Shown here: positions 27,426-41,586 of the stretch, piece by piece
How the letters are laid out: each line of letters starts with the position of its first letter
Position numbering within the stretch: position 1 is the stretch's first letter
NCBI RefSeq assembly: GCF_000283155.1
Contig: NW_004454181.1
Location: 28,459,764 to 28,523,763, forward strand
Direction: 5' to 3'
Source of the DNA: Ceratotherium simum simum
Lineage: Eukaryota; Chordata; Mammalia; Perissodactyla; Rhinocerotidae
Length of the DNA stretch: 64,000 nt
Notes under the pieces: model-generated
The model's database searches: none
What the model was told of the DNA's origin: nothing
What the model saw: the letters and a program-made list of their open reading frames with translations, nothing else
Translations under genes and position numbers: made by a program

Positions 27426-30400
27426 TGTAATCTATCTAGAACTGTGCCTGGCATGCAGCAAAAACTCCACAAAGGTTATTTACTATTATTTGATTGTTCA
27501 AAGGCCTCTTTTCCTTCCTTTTTTTCAGCTTTAGTTGAAGTTGCAAGGGCTGAATTATGAGCATGTGATATTCTAACGTTCACTTTCACAGCATCTTAAA
27601 TTTTCTCAAGTTACATAAGGAAATCCTATGAAAGGATGTTGTATGTAGGAATATGCATAGAGAATTGCAGTATCAAAACCCAACACAAGGTGGTAGATTA
27701 GGCCAAAAAAAAGAAAAGAAAAGAAAAACCTGCATGGGAAGCTTTTATAAACACGAACTCTGAGTGAGCAGTAAGCAACAAGGCCTTTTGCTTTTCATTT
27801 TTAATTTGGACCATACTGCACAAGATCAAGATTATGTCACAAGAAAGTGAAAAGATTAAGGATGAAACTTAGGAAACTCAACAAGCTTTCTTTTTAACAA
27901 TTAACCTTATTGTGTTTTCCCTGTCACTACATCTAGCGCAGATCTTTTAGCCTGATCTCTAGAGATATGAGAGTAAAGAAGTTACTCTTTAGAAAAGAAA
28001 ATCATTTGAAATGCCAAGAACTATTTGCCATTAGCCAACATTTACTAAAAGAGACTATATGAGACCTGGGAATATGTCAGACACCAGGGCTGCAGAGGTG
28101 ACTAGGAAACAGTCTCTGCCCCTGGCAGGCTGGGAGACATCACCTACAAAGAACACGTCAGTGAAATTTGGAAAATCCTGGCACAGTGGAATGCCAGGCT
28201 GCTGCCCGAGCAGCACAGGAGGCACTGAATGAGTCCAGGCTGTATGCAGCTACACTTGAAATAATTGCAAACACCCTCTTCAACTCACTTTTCTTCCTGC
28301 CATGGGCTTCTGTGTCACCACTTCTTAATTGTGTCTCTCTGTCTCATTATCCTGGCTCTAGCCTCTCCCACGCAAATTTTTATTTTTGTTGTGTTTATTT
28401 GTTTGCATGCTTTTATTCAGAATGTCACTCTACCAATCATTTTAAAAACATCATCAAATTTAATCCCTATGAACTCTGTGAGGTAAGTATTGCTTGTCCC
28501 ATTTTCTAGGTAATGCAACTCAGGTTAAGAGAGGCTATATATTTTGCTAAAGGTCACACCGCTAATAAATTGCAGAGAATCATTGTGAAATTTGAACTAT
28601 CTGACTTCAAAACCCACATTTTTAATTACTAAATTTTACATTCTTGTAATTATTCTCCCAAATGACAATCTGATTAATTTTCCAAAGCATCCTGAGGATT
28701 GTGTCAATGGCTTCTTTCTGCTTAAACTTTAAATCTTAAAGCCTACATTCGTATTTTGTTAATCTAACTTCCAAGGCCCAATGTGCATTGGTTGCAGCCA
28801 ACCATTTCAATCTCATTTCCCGTCACACAGCATGTCCCAGCTGCCAACAGGACTCACTGTTTCCCCTCACATTTCCTATGACTCTCCTGCCCTTGGCTGA
28901 GTGAATAAGATGCCCCCCTATAGGCAGAAGGTGAATCAACCTCATTCAGCTGTTACAAGGAAAGAAATGGAAGATGCTGGTGAACCGGGCCCATGTGGGT
29001 GAGCCCAGTACTGGGACAGAAACTGATGGTCCTTAAATTCCAAAAGTAAAAAGGAGAAGACAGTTGTAGTTTTCAAAAGCTGGTTGCCTTTTGAGCCTTA
29101 TGTGGTTGATTCATTCAGTCAACAAATATTTCCCGAGTGCTTGCTCTGGGGCCAAGCATTGGACTAGGTGCAAGGAAACAATTGTGATGAGGAGTGGATA
29201 TGTTTCTACCCTAAGTTTGGTAAGGGGAGACAGACAATCAAATAACATAAAGGTGAATCAATTTCTCAAATATAAACAGATAGGTACATAGTTAAGTTTT
29301 GTTGAATGAAGGAATTAGTGAATGAATGGATAAATCCAATATACTCTATTTTTCCTTTTAAGCACATCAATTGTTTCACAAACAAAACCTTCCCAAATAA
29401 GTAAATGTTATAAGTCTATTCAATTAAATGTATAAATATGGCAAATGACAACTTCTCCTCAAAATGACAATAATATTTACAGTCAATAACATTCTTATTC
29501 CTTCAACTTAAAATTCTAAGTTTAAATCAATACTCAATTAAAAATTTAAAATTAGAATGATAAGATTCATCCATCATATTCTTTAATATGCTATATTTTC
29601 TTAAAATATGGAAAATATTTTCAATTACAATTATGTATAGACTGTTTTTTAACACAAAATAATAATATAGATGTGATTTAATCCTTATTTCTATGCTTAA
29701 ATTTAATCTTTTGGGGGATTATAAGACACTTAATCACTTAAAAAAAGATTCTGTTTTCCATATCTGGGGAATGCAGTTGCATATTGATTGGAGGGATGTT
29801 TGGCTGGGCCCCGGGATTCACTTCTTCCCACCTCCAACCCTTTTCTTTTGGCTCATGAGCTGTAAGGACAAATGACTAGGGTGATAGCAGCCTTTATCTC
29901 ATCATGTAGATGGTATCTGTAAGGGAGATGGTGAAACCAGCATTTAAAGAAATTCATAGACTACTAGAGAGCAGAGGTGGAAAGTAAGACTCCCAGTATT
30001 GCTCAAGTCTGGATGCTGCTGTACTTGGATTAAGACCCACCCTGGATCCTCCTAATTGCACAAACTCACATAGTTCTAATTTGGCCTAAGCCAAGTTTCA
30101 GTTGGATTTTCATCACTCTTAACCAAAAGAATTCTGACATATTTCCTATGCTGTGTTAGCTATTATCCTCGTCTATTACCCCAAACCTTCAGAAAACATT
30201 TGTTACCCTGAGTAGCCTTAAAAGTACTTGAGGAATGAAGGAAGATGGGGAGAGTCTAACATGCACCAAAGTGGTGGAGTGTGAGGCATAGGTATCAGAA
30301 GATGAAATGAGGGGCTGATGGAGCACTCTGCAAAATTAGGGATACAGAACAAGTAGTAACCGTGAGAACATAAACGCCCTGGGGTCCTCTGAAACTGGGA

Positions 30401-32564
30401 GGACACCAGACTTCCCACAGTTTGTAGAATAGGAAGTCGAGTCATTTTGTCTGGGTATGAAAGTGTGTTTTCCAGGAGGCTTAGATCTCTGGGTGATATT
30501 TCCGTGCTTTCTACCAAGATAGTAGTGTTTCAGCTCCTGGGAGTATTGTAATTTATTGTGATATAAACAGGCTATAGAGTTAACTGTAGTAAAGGCAGGA
30601 AAAATGACAGGGGATTAAGCTTTGGGCAAGCCTGAGGACAACCTCAGATTCAGAGGAAGCAAAGATGGCCTCCAGAAAGGGTAATGTCAAAGCACCTGTT
30701 GTTTTTGCTTGACTTGTATTCATTTCTCCTGGCAATAGTGCCTCAATATTCCTTTGGGGAACAATTCTTTGTCTTTTTCTAGTCCATATAGTAGGGCTGC
30801 CTCTCTTCTGGCTCCTGCAGTTCCTTGTAATTCAGTCCATTTCAATGAGAGTTCAGCATGTTTGTAGGAATCTTATCCCAACTAGCCTAAGAAGCCTCAA
30901 ATCTTTTGTTGGAAACTTTGGGAAAGGAAAGCTCTCTTCTATTGAAATTGTAACACTAGAACTGGCAGGGTCTACCCCGGAGATGCGGGTGGAGTGGGGT
31001 GGTCAAGGTCCAGCTGAGAATGAAGACAACATCAAGGAAAGCAGAGAGGAATCCAAAACATGGAGAGAAAAACTTCTGGCAACATTTTTTGACACTCTAG
31101 ATCTAGCCATGCCTGAATTCAGAGCTCCCTCTGGACTTTTTAGGTACAAGAACCCCGGAAATCCCCTCTCCCCTTTTTTTTACTTTAGTCACTTTGAGTT
31201 GGATTTTCCTTTGGGTATTCTTCCCAAGAAGTTCAATATACTATATGTGGTTTTCCCACTAGAGGGTGTAGCTCACTCATGCACTAGGAGCAAGCATTGT
31301 TCAGAGACTAGTACTGGCAGGCAGGCGTTTACTTACAGAGAGACCTGTTGGCGTGATGCAGGGTCCCAGCCACAGAGCCCATGTCCCTGATAGGTCCCTT
31401 GTCTAGAAGGACTGGGAGAGCAATCAGATGACCAAGGTATCACAACAAGGCATAGGAAATGGAATAGGCCTAAGGTGCCAGGTGAAGACTTCATCTCAAG
31501 AGCCATGAAGCTTCCTTAGTCTTAAAAAGAAAAAGATAAGGGCTTCTTGGTAGATTTTGTCTTCTATGCCAAATCTGATTGACAAGGCATACCTGCATTG
31601 CTATGTTGAGAAAGATTTTGAGGCCACATCCAACTCAGTGGAGTGTGCTCTGATTGATTACTGAAATCTCGTGTGGGCATGGGCAGAAGTAGGCAGGTTG
31701 GATGTGATGGATTATTTCTGTCTATGTGTGAGATGTTTCTCTATAGGAGTACTATTGGCATTTTGGATGGGTTAGTTCTTCACTGTGTGGGACTGTCTGG
31801 TGCATTGCAGGGCCTTGGTCCACTAGCACCACTCCAGGCATGGTGACAAGCAAAAATCAAGTCCTCACATATTTTAAGTGCCTTTTATGAGAATAATACT
31901 GCACCACTTGAAAATCATTAGGTTTGACCAAGAGTGACTTAACTTGGATTTATCTGAGGATTGAACTAGAACTTCTTAAATTCTTCAAGACTAAGGGGGA
32001 AAAATGGGGATTTGTTTTTAGATTCTAAAACCGGACTGATTTTTCCATCAATAGAGGATAGCAATTGAGAATGGGAATGGGAATGAAGAGTCTCCAGCAA
32101 AAGAAATAAGATGCTTATGGGGACGGGGAGTCAGGTAGAACCTGACAGCAGGTGATTAATATGTCATACCTGGTTGAGGGAAGGGTAGAGGGAGCCTCAG
32201 CTGTGGGGGAAGGGATGTCTGTTAAACATCAGTGTCATTGGAGGGTTCCGTTGTCTTTAGGTGTTTCTTTGATCATAGTGTTTTCTTTATATGACAGCTC
32301 TCAGACAATTGCCCTTCATTCTATACCTCTGAAGCCACTGAATAATATCAGCAAGTATAAATTATTTTTGGAACAAGGTAGCATATGAGTCAATGAATGA
32401 ATAAATAAATGCATAAAATATTCCCTACCCCTTAATTTAACAATTAAGTATCACCTACTTTCCTATTCTTCATGTCCCTGTCAATGCCCGTGAACAGAGA
32501 AGGGAGAAAAGAAGGCTTGAGCAATAGGCATGATACTGTTGCTACTTTTAAGTTTTGCATTTGT
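27426..32564. other. Intergenic, no gene recognised
   Basis: Holds an L2 3' piece (29105-29290), a MIR-like fragment (28450-28620), the MER20-like piece (31740-31840), and the longest open frame of the window, 181 codons at 30845-31390 plus, which matches no protein I know and has no CpG or promoter context. Confidence 0.45.
31740..31840 (-). mobile_element. MER20-like DNA transposon fragment
   Basis: TATTGGCATTTTGGATGGGT and GGACTGTCTGGTGCATTGCA match the MER20 hAT element as remembered, in reverse. Only part is present. Confidence 0.55.
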
Positions 32565-33135
32565 CCATGTCCTCCAGCCAAAGACCACCAGGAACACTTT
32601 AGTTGAACAGGTTGGGTTTATTATTCATTGCCATGAGGGAGAACACACATGGGAAGCCATAGGGCATCTCAGTAAAAGGATATTAGAAAGGATTTATTGT
32701 AGGAGGTAGGATTGTTAGGTTAATTAGGGGGAAATTAAAGGAAGACTGGCTTTGCTCAGGATTGGATGCCCTCAGGAAGCAGTAGTCATTCTGTGATTTG
32801 GTATCTTAAAAAGTCTTATTTAGAAGGAGGGAAGAATACCCAAAGGCTAAAGTTGTAATTGGGAAAGAAGCAGCAGTCACTCATATTAGCATAGATAGGA
32901 GATGTTTGGCATTTTGTAGTTTGGATAATGTTCATGTTTTGCCGTGTGTTCAGACATGGTTATGGAGTGGCCTTGTCTTTGTCTTGATTCATCATGATTA
33001 CAGAATGGCTTTGTTGAATATTAATGTTCAGATGTTACGGTGAAGTCGTCTGCATTAAACAGAAGAACATCAAGGACTAGCTGTGAGTAGGAGGCCAGCC
33101 TGTAACAGTGCCAGGGTTGGCTCCTGGATGTTATG
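32565..33135 (-). mobile_element. Possible LTR or other old repeat, class uncertain
   Basis: A stretch of even composition with AATAATAAACCC on the minus strand (about 32615-32626), near one end, where an LTR polyadenylation signal could be. I cannot name a family or find clear TG...CA ends. Confidence 0.25.
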
Positions 33136-33184
33136 GGTTGTTTTTCTCTTTCTCACATTTTATCATATTTTTAAATGATCCTGT

Positions 33185-33425
33185 GTTTATTTGTTCCCTC
33201 GCTGGATTGTAAACTGCACAAGGGCACAGACCCATTTTGATTACCACCGAGGACCCAGAGTCTAGCCAAGTGTCTCAGTCTCATAAGTACTTAAAGAGTA
33301 TTTACTGAATAAATGAATGAATTGTCCAGTTAGCCTGTCAGACTGTAAGTTGCACAAAGTCAGGGGACACTTCCTACTCAGCTCTGTATTTCTAGAACCA
33401 AACACAGCTTTGGCGCATCTCATTA
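33185..33425 (+). mobile_element. L2 LINE 3' ends, two in tandem
   Basis: CTGGATTGTAAACTGCACAA to TTTACTGAATAAATGAATGA is one L2 3' end; CAGACTGTAAGTTGCACAAA at 33338 starts a second. Other L2 ends lie at 4010-4110(-), 6510-6610(-), 6780-6910(+), 17820-17915(+), 29105-29290(-), 45280-45370(+), 50085-50135(-) and 50165-50275(+). Confidence 0.65.
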
Positions 33426-34689
33426 ACTATATCTTGAGTTAAAGAGGAGCTTTCCAAAGGATAAGATTTATTGATTTTTAAAAAATAAGGTAATATAATG
33501 AATTTCGCTTTTTGAAGGAAAGATGATGCTCAATTCAAATGAGTTCACTCATGACGAACGAAGGAAAAATCACATCACGTTCAAGAGTTTTTGGCCTTTC
33601 TGCATTTTCCTCTGTGTTGAATTTTAAGAGTGAATTGCAAAGCTCTAAGAGAAATTGATATAAATATTTAGAGACCATTTGTATGAAATATAACCTTTCT
33701 TCCCCCTAGCCTAGTTGTACTATAATAGGGATTTTAAGGGAAGAGAGGCCTTGATCTGTATACTCCTGACTTGCAAATATCCCATAACTACAAAGATTTG
33801 CCTCTCCCCTCCCTACCCACTTCACCCTGGAGACCTCTTTATTTTGTAATCATGGTGAAAAATTATTAGAGCTTTTAGCAAATGTGTAAACCTGTATGTT
33901 AAGAAGTAGAGAGAGGGGAAGACAATGACTCGCTGAGGAACGCTGGGAAAATCTTTTCACTTTTCAGAACCAGAATTACCTTATCTATAAAATGACCATA
34001 ATTATGGTACCTACTGAGATGGGCTCTTGGAGGCCCACTGTGAAAGTGCTCTATGAACTGCAAACAAGAAGGAGTCTTATTGTTGGGGGCAAATCATGAT
34101 GGTGAAGAACAAGGTAAATATAGCGTTGTGGAAAATGTGAGTGAAAATATTTGCCTTCTTCAGCAGAAATGTAACAACAATAGTAAGCCAATTACTACAT
34201 TTTGTGCTAAATTATACTCAATGGACTTTTGCTATCGCATGTTTCATGGAAAAGTGGTCTATTTTTTTAAAAGTTTAACAATAGCCACATAGGAGCTACT
34301 GTGAAATAATAAAAACATTATCCCTCTTCTGTAAATACTTCCTATATGACATTGGGCAAAATAGTTAACTTTGGAGTCTTCTTTTTATGCATAAAAAGGG
34401 AATAATCTTGTCCCTCCCTACTGTGCAGTATTGGTATGGGTCTCATAGGTGCCCTGTTTAAGATAAAACTTTCTAAGTTATAGCAGGCTTATAATCGTAT
34501 ATTATTTATAGGACTAGCCTAAGAGTGATAGTATCTTATTCTTTCTCTCTCTCTCTCTTTTTTATTTTTTTGCTTTCCCTCCACCTAGCAGTGTCTGGAA
34601 CTTACTACATGTTCATTAAACATTCATGAGACAAATGAATAAATATGAGAAATTGTTTTGAAAAATCTTAAAACTCTGGCCAGATATAA

Positions 34690-34965
34690 GATTCTAATCA
34701 TGAGATAAGATAATGTGAAGTTAAGCTTGAGGGCTCTGGATGTTAGATTCCTGCACTTGTTTCTTGGTTTCTCCCCTCACGAGCTGTGATATCTTGGATA
34801 AATCCCTAAATTTCTCTAAGCCTCAGTTTCATTATCCATAAAATAAGAGTTAATACCAATACCTACTTCATAGGATTGTTTTGAATATTGAATAAAGTCA
34901 TTTCTATTAGCATCGAGCACAGTGCCTGGCATATAGTAAGCATTAAATTAAACTCAGGTGTATTT
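34690..34965 (+). mobile_element. MIR SINE
   Basis: Core ATATCTTGGATAAATCCCTA and CTAAGCCTCAGTTTCATTAT with tail GCACAGTGCCTGGCATATAG. A shorter piece of the same kind lies at 33925-34050. Confidence 0.8.
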
Positions 34966-35984
34966 ATAAGTTTTCAAAATATCCCCATCATGTATTCTCT
35001 TTAATATTTTATACTTCTCTGTATGTGTAATAAATATATTTTTCAAAAGTTTGATCATACTGTATACATCATTTTATATCCTTATATTATATTTTAACTT
35101 CACATTGTGTCAGGATTATTTTTAGAAAACTTAATATGTAATGTCTAGTAGGATTTTTTTTTATCGTAAATGACTTTAAAAGGGTGAGCCTTCAAGCAAA
35201 ATGTTCAGCCGGAGGTTTTTAGTGTGCTCAGGGAGATCAACCTTCTGACTGCCCCAGGATGCAGAAACAAATTATCAGGCAGAGCCTGAACTGGAGCCTG
35301 AAGGATGGAGGGAAGCACGTGGGCAGTTAGTGTAAAGATGTGGTTGGCCCCCTCATCTTATCATGAGCACACCCTGTACCACATTTGGAATGCCTTGATA
35401 ATCTGAGAAGGAAGCAACTGCAGGCTAAAGGAGATAAGTGTGAAAGTTGGGGGCTCAGATAATTCTTATGTGTGAACTCTCTCTGAAATGGCTGAACGTG
35501 AGAAGCAGAATGGATTTCTCAACTGGCCTAGGAGAAAAAGAGGATTGGTGGTAGGACATAGGTGTACCAAATATCAGGGAGAGGCATGGACAAGGATATT
35601 CAAGTGGCAGTACCACAATGGGAAAAGGAGTGGATTTTATTGGAGAAAACTGTGCTTCCCTCCAGTCCTGCTATTGTCTTTGACAATGCAGAGAACTATT
35701 TGGGAAATAGAAACGTTGGAAAATACTAAATTTCTTCCCTGTAAAGTCAGAGGCATTGGAGCATTGATATTTGTAGCATTACCATAAACAATGACTTGAT
35801 TGCTTTCCCTAACTTTGTCCCAGGAAGTAGTAATTACAGATATATTATAAATTATTAAAACCAATCATCTATTATTAGAACATTTAATTTTTTCCTAGTA
35901 TTTTACTCTTAGAACTATTATGATGAATAAATCTATTATGATGAGTAAATTATTCTCTGACAACACCTTTAATGCTTTCTAAGC

Positions 35985-37440
35985 ATAGGACCCAGAATAG
36001 CCAAAACAATTTGAGAAAAAAAGAAATTGAAGAATCCACCTTTCCTAATTTCAAAACTTACTGCAAAGCTGCAGTAATCAAGATAGTGTGGTACTGGCAG
36101 AAGGACAGACATATAGACCAATGGAACAGAATTTAGCACCCAGAAATAAGCCGTTATATTCATGGCCAATTGCTTTTCAACAAGAGTGCTAAGACAATTC
36201 AATGGATAAAGAATAGTTTTCAACAAATGGTGCTGGGACAATTGGATGTCCACATACAAAACAAGGAATTTGGATCCCCTACCTCATGCTATGTACAAAA
36301 ATTAACTCAAAATGGATCAAAGACATAAGTGTAAGAGCTAAAATTATAAAACTCTTGGAAGAAAACTTAGGAGTGAATCTCCATGACCTTGGATTAAACA
36401 ATGGTTTCTTAGAGATGACAACAAAAGCACAAGCAAGAATAGATAAATTGGACGTCATCAAAATTAAATTTTTTTGTGCTTCATAAGACACCATCAATAA
36501 AGTGAAAAGACAACCCATAGAATAAGAGAAAATATTTGCAAGTCAGTATCTGATAAGAAACTTGTATCCAGAATACATAAATAACTCTTACAACTCAACA
36601 ATAAAAAGGCAAATAATCTGATTAAAAAGTGAGCAAAGGATTTGAATAGACATTTATCCAAAGAAGATATACAAATGCCTAATCAGTCCATAAAAAGATA
36701 TTAAACATCGTTTGTCATTAAAGAAATGTAAATCACAACCAAGAGATACTACTTCACACCCATTAGGATGGTTACCATAAAAAAAATGGACAATAACAAG
36801 TGTTAGTGAGGATGTGGAGAAATTGGAACACTCATACATTGCTGATGGGATTGTAAAATGTCACAGCTGCTTTGGAAAACAGTTTGGCAATCCCTCAAAA
36901 TGTTAAATATAGAGTTATTATATGACCCAGAAATTCCACTCCCACGTACACACCCAAGATAAATAAAAAGATATGTCCACACAAAACCTTGTTCATGAAT
37001 GTTCATAGCAACATTATTCATAAAAGCTAAAAAGTATAAATAACCCAATGTCTTTTCATGGACAAATAGATGAAAACAATGTAGAATAGCCATACAATGG
37101 AATATTACACAGCCATAAAAAGACATGAATACTTGATACATTCTACAACGTGGATGAACCTTGATATCCTTATGCTGAATGAAAGAAGTCAGAAACAAAA
37201 AGCCACATATTTAATGATTCCATTTATATTAATTGTTAGATAGGCAAATCCATAAAGAGGGAAAGGTACTAGCGGGATGGTAGAACGGATACAGGTTTAT
37301 TTTTAATGAAAATTATTATGAAATTAGGTAGTAGTGATGGTTGCGCAACTCTGTGAATGTACTAAAGACCACTGGATTATATACTTTAAAGAGTGAATTT
37401 ATTATTCACCCTGCTTTTCAATTAAAACCTTAAGGATAAA
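35985..37440 (+). mobile_element. L1 LINE 3' fragment, plus strand
   Basis: The plus strand shows L1 ORF2 3' sequence: the stretch about AGCTGCAGTAATCAAGATAG at 36070, the MEYYTAIKRHEY region at about 37100, and WMNLDILMLNERSQKQK just after. It is interrupted by stops and frameshifts. The 3' end at about 37440 is approximate. Longest L1 piece in the window (about 1.45 kb). Confidence 0.88.
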
Positions 37441-38224
37441 TTCTTAGCACTGAGAAGTTATTTTTCATTTCTCTGAAAGCATGGGATCCTAGGGAAGAAG
37501 GTAGATAGTAAGTTTGAAGGAAGAATGGAAGTGGAGAGCTAATGATAAAATTGGGAGAGGGAGTAGCAATCACCTGTACAGTTTCTGTTCCCTCTAAGGA
37601 ATCTCAGTGTGTGCCATGGAATTATCATGACCACCACTTTGGAAGCCCAGGAGATGAGGCTTTGAGATGGTCTGGAAGATACTATTGTGTTGGTTGAGGA
37701 TGACTATGGTATAGGTTATATGGTCTGAGTGAAAGAAAGAATTGGTGAATATGGAAGGAGAATGAGGGGCTAGATATGAAGGCAAGTTGATGGCAGGGTG
37801 ACCAACTCTTTTGATTTGTCTGAGACTGCCCTGTTTCAGCACTCAAAGTCTCACATCCCAGGAAAACCCTCAGCCTCAGGTAAATGGAGACGGTCAGTCC
37901 TCTGGTTGGAAGCAACTCAACAAGGACACGGATGGCTATTATTTACTAAGGGCCTACTAAATGACAGGCATTATGCTAAGCTCCCTTTATGTCTTATCTT
38001 CTTCAGTTCTCACAGTCATCCTCTCAGGTCATTACTGAGGTTATGTGTCCTAAATCATGCGGTTAAATAGAGGAGCTAAAATTTCCAATCCAAGTCTATC
38101 ACATCGGAGTCTTCACTCTTAACCACACACTCAATTCTGAGAGATTGAGCCAATGCAAGTAGCAATTTTTTAAAAAATTACCCATAAAGGGTGCTTTAAG
38201 TTTAAAAATGCTTTTTATACCCAT

Positions 38225-38820
38225 TTTCTTCCCCCCAAGAACTCATTTGTTTACTCATTCATTCATTCAACAAATACTTATGGTGCTTACTTGGTGCCAG
38301 ACACTATGTTAATTGCTAGGAATAAACCACAAACCTGACTTCTGACTTCATGGAGCTTATGTTTGATGATGGGCCAAAAACAAATAAATAGAAAAATATC
38401 TGGGAGTTATAATAAGAATTGTGAAGGAAACAGAAGCATATTAACATGGAAAATATCAGAGGTAAATCTATTTTAGATAGATTTAGGTAGGTCAGGGAAG
38501 GAAGAAATATTTAGGCTGAAACTCAAATGATGAGGAACAACTAGCCCTGTGAAAAGCATGGGGAAAACATTTTTGTAGGAGAAAACAGTTTACCCGAAGT
38601 TCCTGAAGCAGGAAAGAGCTTCGTATGTTTGAAACTATCAAGAAAGAAGCATCAATGCGGGCAGAGCAAATTTAGCAAGTGAAGTAGTATATATATTCTC
38701 AGATTTGTAGATAAGAATTTGAGGTTTGGAGTTATGAGACTTCTCAATATCACTTAACCACAGGGGCAGGGCTCAACCCAAGGTCTTCTGACTGAATGCT
38801 GAGACTTGTTGCTTTAATCT
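38225..38820 (-). mobile_element. L2 LINE 3' fragment
   Basis: TCATTCATTCAACAAATACT followed by CTTGGTGCCAGACACTATGT and CATGGAGCTTATGTTTGATG is the reverse complement of the L2 3' end. The far edge is uncertain. Confidence 0.7.
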
Positions 38821-40754
38821 TGTCTTGAAAAGGGTGATTTTTCTTACAGCTATGATTTAGGAACAAACATTTTAGGAACAGAAGCTTTTCTCACATAGAA
38901 TCTCATATTGAAACCTAATGCTCAAAACAGATAAAAGGAGGCTTCTCTGCTGGAGCTGGAGGAGACCACTGAGAATCTCAATGGGTCCCTGTGACCCTCA
39001 CCCTCCCTGGGTTCAGCCAGTGGAGCTGAAACTCCAATGACATTGTTTTTAGTTTACACAGTCACATCTTGAGGAGGTCACACAGATTTTCCAAAATATG
39101 TAGAAGTGTCATCAGTCAGCTACCCATTAGATTCTCAAAAGAGGGTTCTGTTTTGGGTTTGGTGTTTTCACTTACATATTAGCGAAGCAGTACACGCAGG
39201 AATTAGAATACGTAACGTTATTAGAGGCACATAATGGGCTGACTCTTATGGAGCATACGTGTTTCTCTTGTACAGACTTCCTTTGATAATAACCACATGG
39301 AGTATCCTAAAACAAAACTCAAAGGTCAAACTCTCTATCCTTTAATGATCTCTTAAAGGCTTCTAATATACGTGCTTGGGTGTTTTATTTTGTGCAAAGA
39401 GGAGATAATGATAAAATATGTCTTATTTTAAACTTCGAACATCAAAGCTTCCTTATCTTAAATTCAGCAGCCAGAGTCTTTGGGATTTCCACTTTGAAAG
39501 GCAGCTGAGGCTCTAGAGCCTGGATCCTTGGCTGTATAATATATATCTGTAATTTGTTAGAAGGGAATGAGACCATTCTGAGAAGTAACAGAAATGAATA
39601 TAACTACAGTCCGAGAATGGTGACAACCACTGTCTAGGTATCTCTGGAATCATTTTAGTTCATCAAAACCCCCCTTTATCAGTGGTGCTTGGATCGGGAC
39701 AACCTGTGTGGTCCCCCTCTAGCATGGCCTATAGCCCAGTCCTCTGGGGATTAAGAGGCTGAATAGTGAGGGAAGAAGCTACCAGGTTCAGATTTTCCCC
39801 AAATCTCCCCATTTTGTTTTGTTTTCTTCAATACTACCAGAGTTGGAGTAAACTGGACTTTCAGGACCTTGAGTGACAGAGTAATGTACCTACAGGCAGA
39901 AGGGGGACTTGGTAAATTCATGAACATCTTGTAATGAGCTAATCAGTAAGGAGCTGCCACAATTTCCTACTCCGTTGGTTCAGATCACAGCGTAATCCTA
40001 TATCCAGTATATCAGGCTAGTGCCCTGTCCACAAAACTTTAATAGCTTCCATTACTTACAGCAGTGTTTCCTGTTGGTTTATCGTTCCTTCCAAATTCAT
40101 GTGGCATTTTTCTTTAAAAATATTTTTTGTTGAACTGGCTGCCTTTTTAAACTTGACTACTCACCTTAGATTGTGCAAAGCATGGATATCCATGATATCT
40201 TGGATTTGAAGTTGTAATTATATACATTTTTTCTAACATACATTAAAGAAAAGCTATGATTGTTGCAATAAAAGATATCCATTGGCATATTAACTAAAAT
40301 CGTCACTAATACTATTAGAAGGTACTCAAATCACTCTTTGGGAAAGACTGTTTATGTCTCTTATCTCCTCTTTTAACAATTAAGCCTACATAGTTTGTTT
40401 GCGAAGCCTTTACAAAAGAATTAATTCTTTAGTGGGTTCTCAAAAGATGAAAATAACTTCTAAAATTGGATATGAATATGGAAAGAAGGATAATTTAATT
40501 AGAGGGAATTATATAGACAAAGACAAAACTGGAATAGCACGGACCCCAAAATAGTTTAAGTTAACTAGAACCTAAGGTGAGAAAAGAGGAGTTCTCCTTT
40601 TAGAGAGAGAAAGAGGTTGAGTTAAGGAGGGTATTGTAAATCATGCAAAAAAGTTTATCCTGAGGGTACCAGTAGTCATTGTTTTATGGAGGGATGTGTC
40701 TCAATCAGATTTGCATTTTAGAAGGCTCATTCTTATGGTTGTGGAGAAGATTAG

Positions 40755-40945
40755 TGCAGGGATTAACGAATTTTTCCTATTAAGAACCAGGTAGTAAATA
40801 TTTTATGATTTGTAAGCCATAGAGTCTCTGTTGCAGCCTGAAAGCAGCCAGAGACAATCTATCAACAAACAAGCGTGACTATGCTCCAATAAAACTCTAT
40901 TTTCAAAAATAGGTGGCCAAAGTTTGCCGATCCTTGGATCAGACT
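40755..40945 (+). mobile_element. hAT-Charlie-like DNA transposon fragment
   Basis: CCTGAAAGCAGCCAGAGACA, then CTCCAATAAAACTCTATTTT and GGCCAAAGTTTGCCGATCCT are hallmark stretches of a common mammalian Charlie-type element. The exact subfamily is not assigned. Confidence 0.55.
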
Positions 40946-41586
40946 CAACGCAAGGAGATCATTAGATGGCTTTTGTAATAATATGGGCAAGAAGTGAGAA
41001 GGACTTGAATGGAGGCAACAGCAATGAATTTAGACGGAGGAAAAAAATGAAAACACAAAAATTAGGGGCTTTAATTGCTGATGGTACATAAGGAGATGAA
41101 GGAGCAGTAAGAGATAGGGATGAGTCCTGGATTTCCCCGGGATCTATTTTGATAAAGAAGTTCAGATTGAACCATATGAATTGCCATTATACCATTATGG
41201 TCAAATATTAGCAGTTTCATACAGTTTTATATGGTTCAACCTAATAGAAATACTACAAGCCTAATGTTGGAAAAATATTCTTATGCAAGAAGTAGCAAAC
41301 TTACCTTATATGCGACGTTACCCAAAATATCTGAAACGAAAATGTTTAGAAAAAAGGATCAAATAAAACTATGTTAAGATGTGAACACTTAATTAGCCCA
41401 TTATGTAATCACATATAAATTAATAACCATGCAAGTCATAGAAAAAAATGTAGCTCTTTCACACAAGTTTATCTGGCCATGCCTGATTCCCAAACATTGT
41501 TTCCTTCCTCTCCTCCTGCCTGGAACACGTAACGTCCCATCTGAGAATTCAGCCTTAGCCTATTCTTAGGTTTCATGCTGACTTTA

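Noticed and set aside
36803..37198. 131-codon open frame on the minus strand
   Set aside because: It is the antisense of a plus-strand L1 ORF2 fragment; the sense strand carries the L1 protein words.
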